The position numbers and the translations under genes are program-made. From the NCBI GenBank assembly GCA_007922225.1, contig ML679954.1, positions 26,144,240-26,208,239 of the forward strand: 64,000 nt of DNA, written 5' to 3'. Shown one piece after another: positions 36,361 to 48,600 of this stretch. How positions within the stretch are numbered: position 1 is the first letter of the stretch; every line of letters begins with the position of its first letter. The DNA is from Emydura subglobosa. Its lineage: Eukaryota; Chordata; Testudines; Chelidae. A model generated the notes under the pieces. That model had not been told where the DNA came from. It worked only from the letters and a program-made list of their open reading frames with translations, and did no database searches.

Positions 36361-37207
36361 TAAGCAATAATTGTTTTTAAAATGTAAGGATTTGCTGAAC
36401 AGTGGAGAAACAGCTGTGAATAACTGATGCACGTGAGACTTATGAAAGGGGCAGTCATTTCTCAAAGATGGTCAGCAGTGCACTAACTACCATTCAGTGT
36501 TTCTCCTGAACTATGGGAGGAAAGCAATTGGAGTAGTTAATATCAGTGGAACCAGCATTCCCGTCCAAATGCCTTTTCCAAGGGAATTGGGCACAACAGA
36601 AAGAGGGAGCCAATGACAGCATGACTCCCTCAGGAGCCATACTGCCAGGAGAAGCAGAACTCTAGGGGTCAACTCGTCCTTAAAGCCCTTGAGTTTTAGT
36701 GAGGAGCCAGTTTTCCAGGTTTTGCCCCTCCCCATCCCTCCTGCCACTATGAATCTCCAAATATTATGCATTGAGCAGAGCTTAGTCAAGAAACTTCATG
36801 ATGAGGTGTACCTAAGAAGTAGTTTACCTCACCTGATAGTTCTCCCAGGGAAGGGGAATATGAGCCCCTTACACACTGATATGAAAAAGAACTCTAACTT
36901 TCTTCTTTTCTGTGAGCAATGAACTCCTGATGTAACGTCTTGATGTTTCCAGTAAAGTAAAAATGGAAGGTTTTTATCCTTCTATGTTTGTAACTATACT
37001 AGTGGCTTATAAACCTGATTACTTCGTATTTCTTTAAAACACCCATGTTGTCAATATTTCTCCTGGACACAAAGAAACCACTTGACGGGTTTAGCTGAAA
37101 GCACCTATTCAAGACATTATATAGATTTGACATTAAGTAGAAACTACTGACAGTGGATTAAATTGCTATGTAGAAACAGTGATGAACATTTCTCAGTCTA
37201 AGCTGCA

Positions 37208-37225
37208 CTCTCTCTCTCTCTCTCT
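37208..37225. repeat. (CT)n microsatellite
   Basis: An 18-base CT run. Confidence 0.9.
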
Positions 37226-37544
37226 ACCTTTAAGGAAAGGGCATATGGCAAGAGTTCCCAGTGTCCCCATTATCATTACTGTTTTTACCTGGAGTTGCTA
37301 ACTGCAAAGTCAAGAGAGCAAAGTTATTAAGTATAGGATGCATGAACACAATCTTATGCACAGATCTATGCATTTATTACAGACCCACAGGTAATACACT
37401 ATACCTGATCTTCTTAAGCTTATTAATGAGTTTAGCAATACTGTATATCTAACTGTGAGGTCAGTTGGAACAAATCTGAGATCATGTCCATTTCTCCTGG
37501 TTGTAGCTCTTTGCTAACAGGAATTTTAAATGTTGTTGGATAGA

Positions 37545-38170
37545 AATTCACCACTCAGCAGATCGGATTAACAAATCTTTATTAGTAAGGCAAACCACCC
37601 ATAAACAAGTGGGAAGCACATTGGAGAAGAGTCTTGTAGTGTCATCCCACTCAGTTCAGAGCTTCCCCAATTTTTTGTTACACTGGCTAAATATAACTTT
37701 TTGTTATCTTTTCTTATACATATGTATTAACCTTAAATTTCCCTATTAACTCTCCTCCCCTGTAAGTACAAGTTTTGTGCTGACTCAAACCAGTCTTTTC
37801 TAGCCTTATGGTTACTTTATCTTCTGTTTTCCTCACAAACATGATTATTCTGCACATGCACTATTCTGTTTATGCTAAGCTGTTAGACCATTAGATCAGA
37901 GCATGCTCTGTCAGGCATGAATGTGCTTTCACTCCCCACAAATGTGTTCCCGATAGAATTAAATATCTGGACATTAGAATGTTGAACAAGCTAAATAATT
38001 TGGTTAAATCCAATTTTGTTCCTGTCCTACTTACTATAAAGACACTCCTCAGCATGCTGGAAACCAACAATGACCTAATGGAACAAGGTTAACACCATGA
38101 AAATATATGGCCTCCCAAGACACACATTTTTTTAGCAAAATGCCCATTACATTTCCCAAAGGTTGTTTCA
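37545..38170 (-). mobile_element. LTR-like block, reverse strand
   Basis: AATCTTTATTAGTAAGGC near the left end and an overall layout like the blocks at 9.0 and 21.2 kb. The ends are uncertain. Confidence 0.3.
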
Positions 38171-38650
38171 TGAAGACTTAATAAGGAGGACATGGTTCTG
38201 CAGTCTTTATGCATGATATTTAGATCTCCTATTTATTTTAATATGTAAGTAGTTAAGAGAACAGAGGTCTTATGGGACAAAGACCAAACAATAAAATATC
38301 ATATTTTAAAATGCTTCTACGTGGGAGAGGGTTATATTTCATATTTACAAATTTCCCACACAGCATTCATTTTGAAATAAACAATTATTTGATAGTGGAG
38401 TAAAAATATGATATTCTTTGATGGGTTTATGTAGGCAAAAATTGCACAATGCTTCTGCTCCTTCCAAAGTCAATAGGAGACCATACAGGCAAGCTCTAGT
38501 GCCTTCTTAAGGACACCCTACCAAAGAAGTTTTGGCTGTGACTGTCAAAAATAAATAACCATAGTTCCTTTTATCATCAAAGTGCAATATCTCCATGATA
38601 TATTGATGTTTAGGAAGGAATAATAACCATTCCTAGGTCAATAAATTCAG
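38170..38650. other. Anonymous sequence
   Basis: AT-rich sequence. Nothing was recognised. Confidence 0.5.
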
Positions 38651-38654
38651 ATAA

Positions 38655-39050
38655 GAACATAAGAAAAGAACATAAGAATAGCCATATGGGGTCAGACCAA
38701 TGGTCCATCTAGCTCAGTCTTCTGTCTTCCAGTAGTGGCCAATGCTAGGTGCTTCAGAGGGAAGGAACAGAGGAGGCAATCATCAAGTGATCCATCCCCT
38801 GTCATTCACTCCCAACTTCTGGCAAAGAGAGGCTAGGGACACTCAGAGCATGGTGTTGCATCCTTGCCCATCCTAGCTAAGATGGACCTATCTTCCATTA
38901 ACTTATTTAGTTCTTTATTTAACCCTGTTATAGTTTTGGACTTCACAACATCCGCAGCAACAAGTTCCACAGGTTGACTCTGCATTGTGTGAAGTAATAC
39001 TTCCTTTTTTTGTTTGTTTTTGTTTTAAACCTGTTGCCTATTAATTTGTT
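38655..39050 (-). mobile_element. CR1 3' end, reverse strand
   Basis: GAACATAAG is duplicated at 38655 and 38668, followed by GGGGTCAGACCAATGGTCC, GGTGCTTCAGAGGGAAGG, TTGGACTTCACAACATCC and ACTTCCTTTTTTTGTTTG. The order is as in the copy at 5336-5700. Confidence 0.9.
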
Positions 39051-39599
39051 TGTTTGACATATGGATGAGATGTTCCAAGGGCAGTAGCCATTCAGATCTG
39101 GAAGATTTAAAATAACCCAGCAAAGGCACATTTCTGTGTATAATTTGACACTGTGCACTATTAATTCAGTTATAGGCATATCCTAACCTAATAAACTCCT
39201 TGCACTTTAGCGTCAGAGTTTATTTAGCACAGAATATGGTTAAATGAGAAACTCTCTAATATAAGCTTATCAACTAAGGCGTTGGAGGCTGTGGAGTTTA
39301 ATAATTCAAGATACCAGTAATAGTGAGTTGCCATGAAGTATTCTCAAGTTTTATTAATATTTTTTTCATTTTATTATACTATCATCTGTCTCTCACTTTC
39401 TTTTTTCCCCATCCTTTGCTGGTTTTAACTTCCCACATTCTCCTTATGCTTGTCTTGACAAGAGTTGAGAATTTGGTTCTGAAAGGTGTGTGGTCATTCT
39501 AACTCCCAGTGCCTGGGAAAACTTTCTCCCCAGCACTAATGAGCCGCTTCCTGTTGGTTGACTGTGTCCTTTTCTGATATAATGTAGCTGTTGTGGGCA

Positions 39600-40700
39600 G
39601 GTGATGGTTACTGAAGAAGGGGAAAGCTCACCGGTAGTTCAGGCTAATACTATAAAGGGCTTTGACTTGACTCTGCATTTAGTGGGGAACCAGTGAAGAG
39701 TGTGGAGTCTTGACTTTGGACTGGACTCTGGGGAACCCATGAAGAGTATGGAGCATCAGGGTGATGTGTTCATGGCAACCAGGGCTTTTTAGGAATCCAA
39801 TAGCTTTGAAGGGTATAAAAGAACCCAGAGGCTGGTGACCAACTTAATATTCACAGGGAAGATGCCTTTACTAGTGGGAGAAGTTATAGAGAAGGCACAT
39901 TCTTTGGAGTTCTTATCTCTTCTTACCAGCATTGCCTCAGTCTTGCCTAGATTCAGCTTTAGCAAAGCTGGGAATAGTGATGTAAGGGGGATGTAAGAGG
40001 AAAGTGTTCACATATTGCTAGAACTTCAATGTGTTTTGTCATCATTTATCCCGATGGCTTTGTGTAGATGTTGAATGTCAAGAGGAAGACAATCGAGACT
40101 TATGGGACACTGCATGTAAACATTTTGAAGATAGAGGAACAGCTGTCCTTAATGACTGTCTGGGTTTGGCCTTGAAGGAAGGATCTGAGCCATTTCAGGG
40201 CTTTTCGATTCATCCCTGCAGCCTCTTGGAAATGGGACAGACGTGACTGGTGATCCGTGGTATCAAATCCCATGGAAAGATTCAGCAGGATAAATGTGGT
40301 GTACCTCCCTTATCTAAGAATAGGGAAAGTAATCCACCAGAACAAGTGTTCTCTCTATACCATACAATAGCCTAAGACTAGCTATGAAGGATCCAGGAGA
40401 TTGACAGCTGGTAGGTTGCACTACAAACCATTTTTTCCTAAGTAAACTAGCTGAAAAGCTAACAAAGCATGGTAGTTTGCTAGGTTTCTAGTGTCAAGGG
40501 TCAGTTTCTCAAGTTCTGGTCAGTCTGTTGCATTTTTTAAGGAGAGCAGTAGTTTCCCCTCAGAGGGGGCATTGGAATTTGTTAGCTAAGCATTCTGTAC
40601 TGTCTTTACCATCCAGGAAGAGCAGTCGTCTGAGTCAAAGGCGGATGCTCCAATTGTTGTCAGTGCTCCTCTTGTGTTAACAGCCTAATTCTGAGAAAAA
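39600..40700 (-). mobile_element. L2-like LINE remnant, reverse strand
   Basis: In reverse complement this follows an L2-type ORF2 and 3' region. + strand landmarks in order are CTCTGCATTTAGTGGGGAACC, GGTGATGTGTTCATGGCAACC, TGTAGATGTTGAATGTCAAG with TTATGGGACACTGCA (the reverse transcriptase core), and TATCAAATCCCATGGAAAGATTC. It is heavily decayed. Confidence 0.55.
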
Positions 40701-40936
40701 GGATGTTGTTTCTGGTCTTGACCTTGACTTATTCTTTGTAGCCTATGAGATCATCTTGGAAGTGGGTGATCTTCTCTGAAATAAGATGACTTCTCACAGT
40801 CAGAGGTCCTGTGCCCTGGGATTGGTGGAAACAGGTTGGGTTTATGGAGCAATTTCCAACCTAGAAAAGTTCTATGGAGCATGACTTTGCTGGCTCTGAC
40901 ATCCTCCTTCACAGCAGCATGGGCTTGTAGAAATTC

Positions 40937-40953
40937 TTTCTCTCTCTCTCTCT
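40937..40953. repeat. (TC)n microsatellite
   Basis: A TC run of about 17 bases. Confidence 0.9.
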
Positions 40954-41078
40954 GCACCAGACTGTTTTGCCAAGTTTACACACATTTTCTTTCCTGAGTT
41001 TCCTGTTGCAGGTTGTCACAGACAAAAAAGTTATTATTTATTATTAGGACGATAAAAGGGATAGCCTTTTTCAGACTT

Positions 41079-41093
41079 TGTGTGTGTGTGTGT
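41079..41093. repeat. (GT)n microsatellite
   Basis: A short GT run. Confidence 0.85.
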
Positions 41094-41099
41094 AAAGTT

Positions 41100-43720
41100 A
41101 CTGAAAAATAAGCTATGCAAATAGCTACACTATGATTGGTTAAGGACTGTTACAAATCAGAGTTCAGGGATTTTCATACTGTAGAGTATTCCTGAATTTT
41201 TAGTAAAGAGAATCACTGGCTTTATTTACAGTGCCAGGGAAAATTATGCAGCAAATGAAACTTGGCTCAGAACAGCAAACACTTTTGTCCTTTCAGGAAC
41301 TCTGGCTAAAACAAAGTATGCTGAACATACACTTCATATACTTCTCTGGTTGTTCTGTAGAATAAATCATAATGCATATCAAAATATTAGGGGCTAGGGT
41401 TTGAGGTGCAACATAAATGAGAAATGTTTGGTATAATTTGTTAGCACATATGTAGATCGCCCACAGACCTGTATTTGAACTTATCCAAGAGAAAATAGTA
41501 GAGAAGGTACTGGGCTCCTGCCAGTATGAGAAGGCTGAAAACATCTAGTGATAATCAGCACTAGATATGTGCAGGTACTGCTGGTGATTATGGTGCATAT
41601 TTTATGAGATTGACCTATTGTTCTTCCCTTTTGAGAGGAAGTTAATGCATGGGTTAGTTTAATTTTACACATAGGCTTATATTCAGAAAATCTCAGGAAT
41701 TTCCAAGACATAACTGTTCCAGATTCATATGGGTGCTAAGGGCCAAATTCTCCATTATGTGGGAAAACCCAGTTGGAGGTAGGAAACCATACAAGTTTGG
41801 ATTTATAGTTTCCCCTGGTACATTCCGTTGCAGTGGGTTTTGTTCTTCTGTAGAACTGGCAGTAGTTCAGTGCCCTAAGCCTGTGGATGCCTCAAGATCT
41901 GCAGAGGCTGGAACCTCCAATCTGCTCCACAGGTTCCTTTGGCACGACATGGCAGCCCAGCGTTTTCGCTCATTCCTGGCTCCATCTCCCTCACCCCTGC
42001 TCAATATCTCAGAGAAGGTTTCACTGAGTGAAAAGGGAATCCATGTAAAATATTGGTGGCAGTAAGACAGACCTGAAAACTGAAGTATCACCTCTGTGTT
42101 TTATGTAGAAGTCAAAACCTGGGGAAAATTGAATCATCCAAGAAAAGACCAGGCTGAGAAACCCAACATCTATGAACTGATCGTTTTTAGCACTGCTTTC
42201 CCTGAAATAATGAACTCTCTCCTTAGTTACAGTAAACTGGGCCAAAAGGTTTATCTTCATCTCTCTTGTAATTGGATAAGCTATGTAAAGATGTTAGGGA
42301 TGAGTGCTCATCATATGTACAGAAGTGCTGGGAATTGAGTCGATGGGTTCCTATGGATGACTAAACGCTGAGTAAGAAAACAATTGCCACACAGAGGTGA
42401 CTAGATGGCCTGAGCACTTTCGTAGTTAACATCAACATAGATTTTTCAAGTTGATAAAAGGCTACATTTGTAACCTTGATGTGACGACAGATATGGTGCA
42501 TTTATGATCATCTTTATAATAGCTATACAAGATGTTTAAAAATAATCATTGTATTAATTAGTCTCACTATTTATTATGAATGATCTGCAAATAAAACTCT
42601 TTAGGAGAAGAGAAGTTGGATAAATAGCAACATTATCAGATCCAAATTGGTTAAATGAATTAAATATATTAAGGAAGTTTCATGAATTTGAACATAAGAT
42701 CTTTATGCATTGTGCAAATGTCTGAACTAATTTTAGAATGTGTATAAAGCCTAGGCATTTAGATTTGTGTTGTGTGTATATAGTGTAGGTCAGAGTAATT
42801 TTTCAGTCACTTGCTGCACTATTAATAAGACAGAATTTTGCTTATATTAACTATTGATTCAGCAGAATGCTGTCTCCACATTCCATGCTAATACTAATAT
42901 TCCCTGGCCATTGTTTCTTTCCCTAAGGAAATGCACTTCAAGGGAAATGACTATATACATTCTAAGCTGATGAGACTTGGAAGCTTATTCTTAATTACTG
43001 AGGTTGCACATGCAATTTTTATCTAATCAGTATTGCCAAAGAGTGAGTTAAAGTTTGCCAAATGTAGTGTAATTTACAGTCTTAAACTCAGTTACATTTT
43101 ATGTGATTGTAATGGAATACCATCTACCAGCAATGACAATAACTTTATAGCAGTGGCAATAATTTTCTAACTAATTTTCTAATTTATAGTTCTTACATCA
43201 GATAACATTATCATTATGACTCAAATATCTAAATTACATGAGTATGCTGATTTCTGGGAAATAGTTTAAACTACTAGACATAACCCACTGACTTATACAT
43301 CAACTAAAAATCTTGGTCTTTTTCTCATAGTAAGAGTTTAACTGTAGATACGCAAGTACAGGCTGCAATTTTTTTGGATGATGTACAGCCTCTATATATA
43401 ATGTCCCCTCTCCGTTCCCAAATATATTGTTCTATCCTGCTGAGAACTTGCACACAACAATACTTTTCTCTTCCACTTTCATCTGAAGATAGCAAGAAGC
43501 TTTACAAAAATTAATCACTTTTGCCATGTGCACGATGACTAAGCACTTGATGTGCTGCGACTGCTACTCCTTATATCAAACTCAATCACTTCTCGGTTAC
43601 CCTTTTCTCTCTCCCATTTGTTTTACTTCCAGCTGCTGTCTCTCTTCATAGGCTTAAATTGTATAAGCCCCTAAGCTTTTGGGGGCAGTGTGTGTCTCTT
43701 TATTTCACATGTGCTGTGTC
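41100..43720. other. Anonymous sequence
   Basis: No gene was recognised. 41735-42090 is GC-richer and may be an unclassified repeat. Confidence 0.45.
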
Positions 43721-43925
43721 AGAGCTAAGAGCTGTTGCAACACAAATAATACTAATTATTATCAGTCTCATAATACTATGTAATTCAAAAGTACTGTTAT
43801 TCCCATTTCTCAAATGAACTAAGGGAGGGTGAGAAATTTAATGTCTTTAGTGTCATTGAGCTGGGAACAGAACCACAAACTGCCGATTCTCTGTCATATG
43901 CTCCATCCCTTATGAAATATTCTTC
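43720..43925 (-). repeat. MIR-like SINE, reverse strand
   Basis: TTATTCCCATTTCTCAAATG, then AATGTCTTTAGTGTCATTGAG and GAACAGAACCACAAACTG, form a reversed MIR core. Confidence 0.6.
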
Positions 43926-43929
43926 CTTA

Positions 43930-45255
43930 CAACTTCCTCATTAAGGATGTGATTCCTCGTGTTAGTAACTAAAGAGCCCAATCCAGCTTCCAATGAAAAT
44001 ATCAGTAGTTTTTTCATGGACATAAATGGGAGTTGGTTTGACCTGTAGGTCAATGGAACTACTCATGTGAGTATAGTTATTCATTTGTGTAAGTGTTTAC
44101 CTGATGAGGCCTTAAATCAGACCTGGATCAGATCTGCCAACTTCCCCTAGTGAACAATTCAAAATACCCTTTTTGTTAACTTTTGGTGGTGTCTGAGTTA
44201 TCGAACATGAGAGAGAGAAATCAAGTGAACAGTTCTGAAGAGCTCAGCTGAATAAATCCTGAAATAGTGAATGAAGTCATGCTATTTGACTGGCTTTTTG
44301 TTACAAGTAAAAAAAAAATGTGGAGGTCACATCCCAAGAAATTAACACAATTTGTGTTGAGTAGAGAGACAAAATTGGAATTACAAGGAGGCTGCTGGTC
44401 TCGTATAGGTGCATTGACAGAGCTGTGTGGAGGGAGCTTGCACTGTGTCTAACTGCACTCTGCCTGGCTGCTGTCAAAGCTATTATTTCCTCAGTTTCAT
44501 TTACATCAAATTCAACCGCAACATGTTTAAAAGAAAATAAAAGAACCCACAATCATTATTTTCTTTGTCTTCCCCTACAGCTGAAGTAATCAGATATCAC
44601 AATTCGTAAAGAACACAGTCTTCATTTTCAGATGACTGTCAGTACCGTTCCTCCTTAATTTCTAATGTAATTCCGATGGATCATTTTGTGATCCATGGCC
44701 CATCAATATTTGTCTTAAAAAAAAATTCACCCTCCTATTTTCAGGAATACCTGACTAGATCTCACCTGATAAACTAGGGGCTCTTACCAGTTATTTTTCC
44801 CTCTCTTTCCAGAGCAAAGGAGCCTCTGAAGATTCTGTGTGCTTTGCCTTTTTTCATGTGCTGTACTAACAAGAAATACTCTCTACAGAAAAACTGGCTT
44901 AGTGTAGCATGGAAATGTGGCACTGGAATGCCAATAGGGTTGGCAGATTCTGTCACTCTGGTAAAGAAAGTGCTAAACAGGAGAATATATTTTGAAAACG
45001 GGGTAAATTATTCCTTCATACAACCATACATAGCTCTAATTGCAGTCAAGGGGAACTGTGGGCAAAATTAGCCCCCCTGCATGGGTCCTGCAAGGCCTAT
45101 TGCAACTCAAGGCTTAAGTGGTGTGTTGACTTTATACGAGTCCTCTGTACAAGGGTGAAAGTCACCTTGTGTGACTATATTCATAGGTGGAATTAGGCCG
45201 TTATTTCTTTGTTTTTAACTGGAATGGGGCCTGTTACTGATAGGGGATTGATAGG
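43930..45255. other. Anonymous sequence
   Basis: A foldback half with GGGAGTTGG and ACTACTCATGTGAG lies near 44030-44075. Otherwise nothing was recognised. Confidence 0.4.
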
Positions 45256-45260
45256 GGATT

Positions 45261-45351
45261 TGATGTGCCAAAATAACTTGCTGAAGGAGACCGTCTCATA
45301 TACAGGAATGGGACAAGAGATGGTCTCTTTCAGCAAGATATTTTGACATCA
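45261..45351. repeat. Long hairpin (about 35-bp arms, 19-base loop)
   Basis: The left arm 45261-45297 contains CTTGCTGAAGGAGACCGTCTC. The right arm 45317-45351 contains GAGATGGTCTCTTTCAGCAAG. The arms pair with only a few mismatches. This could be a miniature element or a pre-microRNA-like fold. Confidence 0.8.
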
Positions 45352-45612
45352 ATACTCACACTACCCTCGTGTCCTGAGGAGGTTCCTAAATCCTGCCCTG
45401 AATGTTTTTGGCCCTGATCTCAATGTATTTGAGTTCAAATGTACACCGACGTAGTTGAGGAAAGAATTTGGACCAATAGGTTTAACAACATAGAAGTAAA
45501 TATGTGAGAAAGATCCCCACCCGATGCCTTGTCAAGGACAATGAGCTGGATGTAGTTGCAGTAGTTGGTTCATCCTTTCTGACTCACCAGATTTCATTTA
45601 AATAAGTTATTG

Positions 45613-45659
45613 GCTTTGTCTCTTTACCACCTTTTGCTTTGTCTCTTTACCACCTTTTG
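45613..45659. repeat. 23-bp tandem duplication
   Basis: GCTTTGTCTCTTTACCACC plus TTTT occurs twice in a row without change. Confidence 0.95.
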
Positions 45660-48600
45660 TTATGAAGTTAGGAAATATTGTCAGAAATGATGTGAGGCAC
45701 CTGAAGGTAAATGAATGTCCCCAGTCTGAAGGTCACTATTTCAAAATAGTACAAGACGGTTAAGCTTCAGCTCTGTTTATGGGGGAAAAAACCGCAAGAA
45801 TCCATAAGGCCCTTCAATGGAACTATTTAACTGTACTTAGTACATTATTCAGGAATAGTCTAATTATTTGATATAGCTTTTGCCATCCACATTTGATCTA
45901 TGATTAGATGGGCAATTTGACCAATTTATTTTTATGCCATTTGCAGCAAGTGGTGAAACTGTTGGTCCCTGGCCTTTCTCTGCCAAACTGCCACTGCATA
46001 TTACTAGTTATAAATCAAATGAATGCTGTAAGTAGGGAATATACTTAGCAGATTGTATTAATCATTGGGGATTGTGTCCTCACTCTTGCATTTGATTTAA
46101 TAAATGTTTGAATATTTAATTGCTTAGCCAATAAATACTACATCCATGATATGTGTAGCTGTGGTTTTACTTTATCAGCCAACTGTGTATTCACAGAACA
46201 AGGCTATTGGTGTACGAGACATATTTGTGTTTGTACAGTATGTATGTTTATGAATATGAAAGCCCAAACCTTTGGCATGATTGAAATATTGCAGTTCTTA
46301 ATCCCTCACATATCATGCAGAGCCTGATCCTGCATTCCAAAAAGAATTTGTAAGCTTTATTTGCAATACCAATTTGTAAGCTTTATTGCAATACCAAACA
46401 GTTACCTACTACACTGAAACATGCATAGTTCTAGAAGTAAACAGTAGCAAACTCTCTTTTAGAGGTTTTGGTTATATTTCAGATATTAGCTTAAATCACT
46501 GGGCCTTAACCTGCCACTTTTTCTCATGCAAGCAATCCTTGCTCATGCAGATAACCTCACTGACAACACTACAACCTCTTCTGTGTGACTTTCCACCACT
46601 GGGGTCCCTGTATCTTGGTTTAAGACAACTGAACCGAGCATACAACTGGTATGTTTCTGGCTCATCCCCTCAACGGCCTAAGGAGAGGAAGAAGCAGAGA
46701 TTAATGGAAGATCTTATTGCTCTTAGATTCTAGAACATTTTCTTTAAATTACATTTTGAAAAAATTAGTTACTATTTATTTGTGTCTGTTAACACTGGGT
46801 TTTGTTAGTCAAACGCAGTAAAAGATATTTGGACTATGCGTGATTTTAATCAGAAATTTTATATTTCATTCATTTTAAGCTGCTTCTGATTTAACAAGAG
46901 AGCACACCCAATAGGCATGAATATCTATAATTCTGTAATCTTGCTGTGAGGTGTTTGATTATGTTTGTACTGTCATAGTTAAGGTTGTTTATCACCATTT
47001 ATATTATAAATCATGTTTTTAGAATTTTAAAACAGCCATAAATATTTACTCAAGTCTGAAACTTTGCTTTCAAAATCTCAGCCTAAAAGTTATTTTATGT
47101 TTTGCACTTTTTTGCATAAATATTTTTGTACAAAATATTTCAAGGAATGCCTATTTTAAAATTATGAATAAAAAAGGTATGGGGGAATTGCCCATGGGTT
47201 CTGGATGCTTGCTTATCTTCTTGTAATATAAAAAAATCATCTATTTAAAATTGATTTTGGGCTTGTCAAAGATGCTAGATTGATAGCCCTACAGAATGAA
47301 ATTCTCTGCGGATCCTCAGAATAGATATAGCAAGGGCAGCAGTGGCACAAGCCTGGTTACAGGTTTTGCAAAACATTATTCAGTATTGGGTTTGATCTTG
47401 CATCAGGATACAAAGAGCTATATATTTTTTTATATCTCTTACTGTCACTGTGCCTGCTTGTGTACCACTTCCAATATACAAGCAGGCTACCTAGAATAGC
47501 AGGGCTTACTCCACATGCTGCACTGATTTTGACAAGACTTGTTCACCCATATCTGCTACATCCTGTCAAGTAAGAAAAGGGGTATGTTAGGGTGGAAGAT
47601 TTGTATCAAGTCCAAATCAATGGAAATGCAAAATCGGGGAATATACCGCTGGGTCAGATTGTAACTGCCTTAGCATGGATGCACAATGGGGTGAAGGGAG
47701 TAAGGAACCGTTTCTGTCCCCTTATATGTCCACACAAAGGCTATGGATAATTGCACTCAAGGAGTGTAATGATGACTATGCTGTCTGTGCACCTGCCAGA
47801 GATGCCTATTGCCCCAAAGGATGTAGAAAGAGACAGGAGATGGTGGTGGTATTCACCACTGCACCATTCTGAGGAAAAATTCCTTCCTGAACAATCCCTG
47901 AGCCAGAGGCGCTATGTCCCCTCCCTGCTATGCCTCCATGCAGAACTGTGCCTTAAAGGCCCAATAAAACCCTCTATTTATAGTAATGGTATACAAATAT
48001 TGTATATGTCCCAGACCAGATTAGCATATGCAGATGTGGAGCTTCTACATAATCCATCGAGGAAGAAGGAGTAAGCCACATGTGTATGAACTTTGCAGTT
48101 GATCTTAACTTGGAAGGGCTGTAAATATTAATGAAGACCGGAAGAGGTTTCAAGATGAAATAGAAAGATTGGAAATGGACAGAAAATAACATTAGATCTG
48201 ACTAGAAGATAAATTCTAAAATTCAACAGCTAATTTATTCCAAATACAATGTGCCCTCAATACAAAAACTCATGCCCGTGAGCTAACTCTTTTACTTCAA
48301 GACTCCTTTCCCACATGCCTGAAAAGCCCTTCCACAGACCTCTCGAACATCTCACTTAGCTAGATACCCCCCACCTATTGGTGTATTTTTGTCCAGGATG
48401 TGGAGTAGACTAGAGTTTTATTAAAGTGAGTAGGGTTTTTCTTGTGCTGACAAACCCCCGGATTTAAAAAAGCATAGGAGCAAAGTCCTTGTGAAAAGTC
48501 TTTCACTAGAAGAATAAATAAATAGAACAAGGACAGCCTTATATATTCAGAAATGGTCACCACACCTACACAGAAACAGTTTTCAATAAAAATTGTATTA

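Noticed and set aside
46386..46733. A + strand frame of 115 residues
   Set aside because: No recognisable domain or signal peptide. It overlaps a small tandem duplication.
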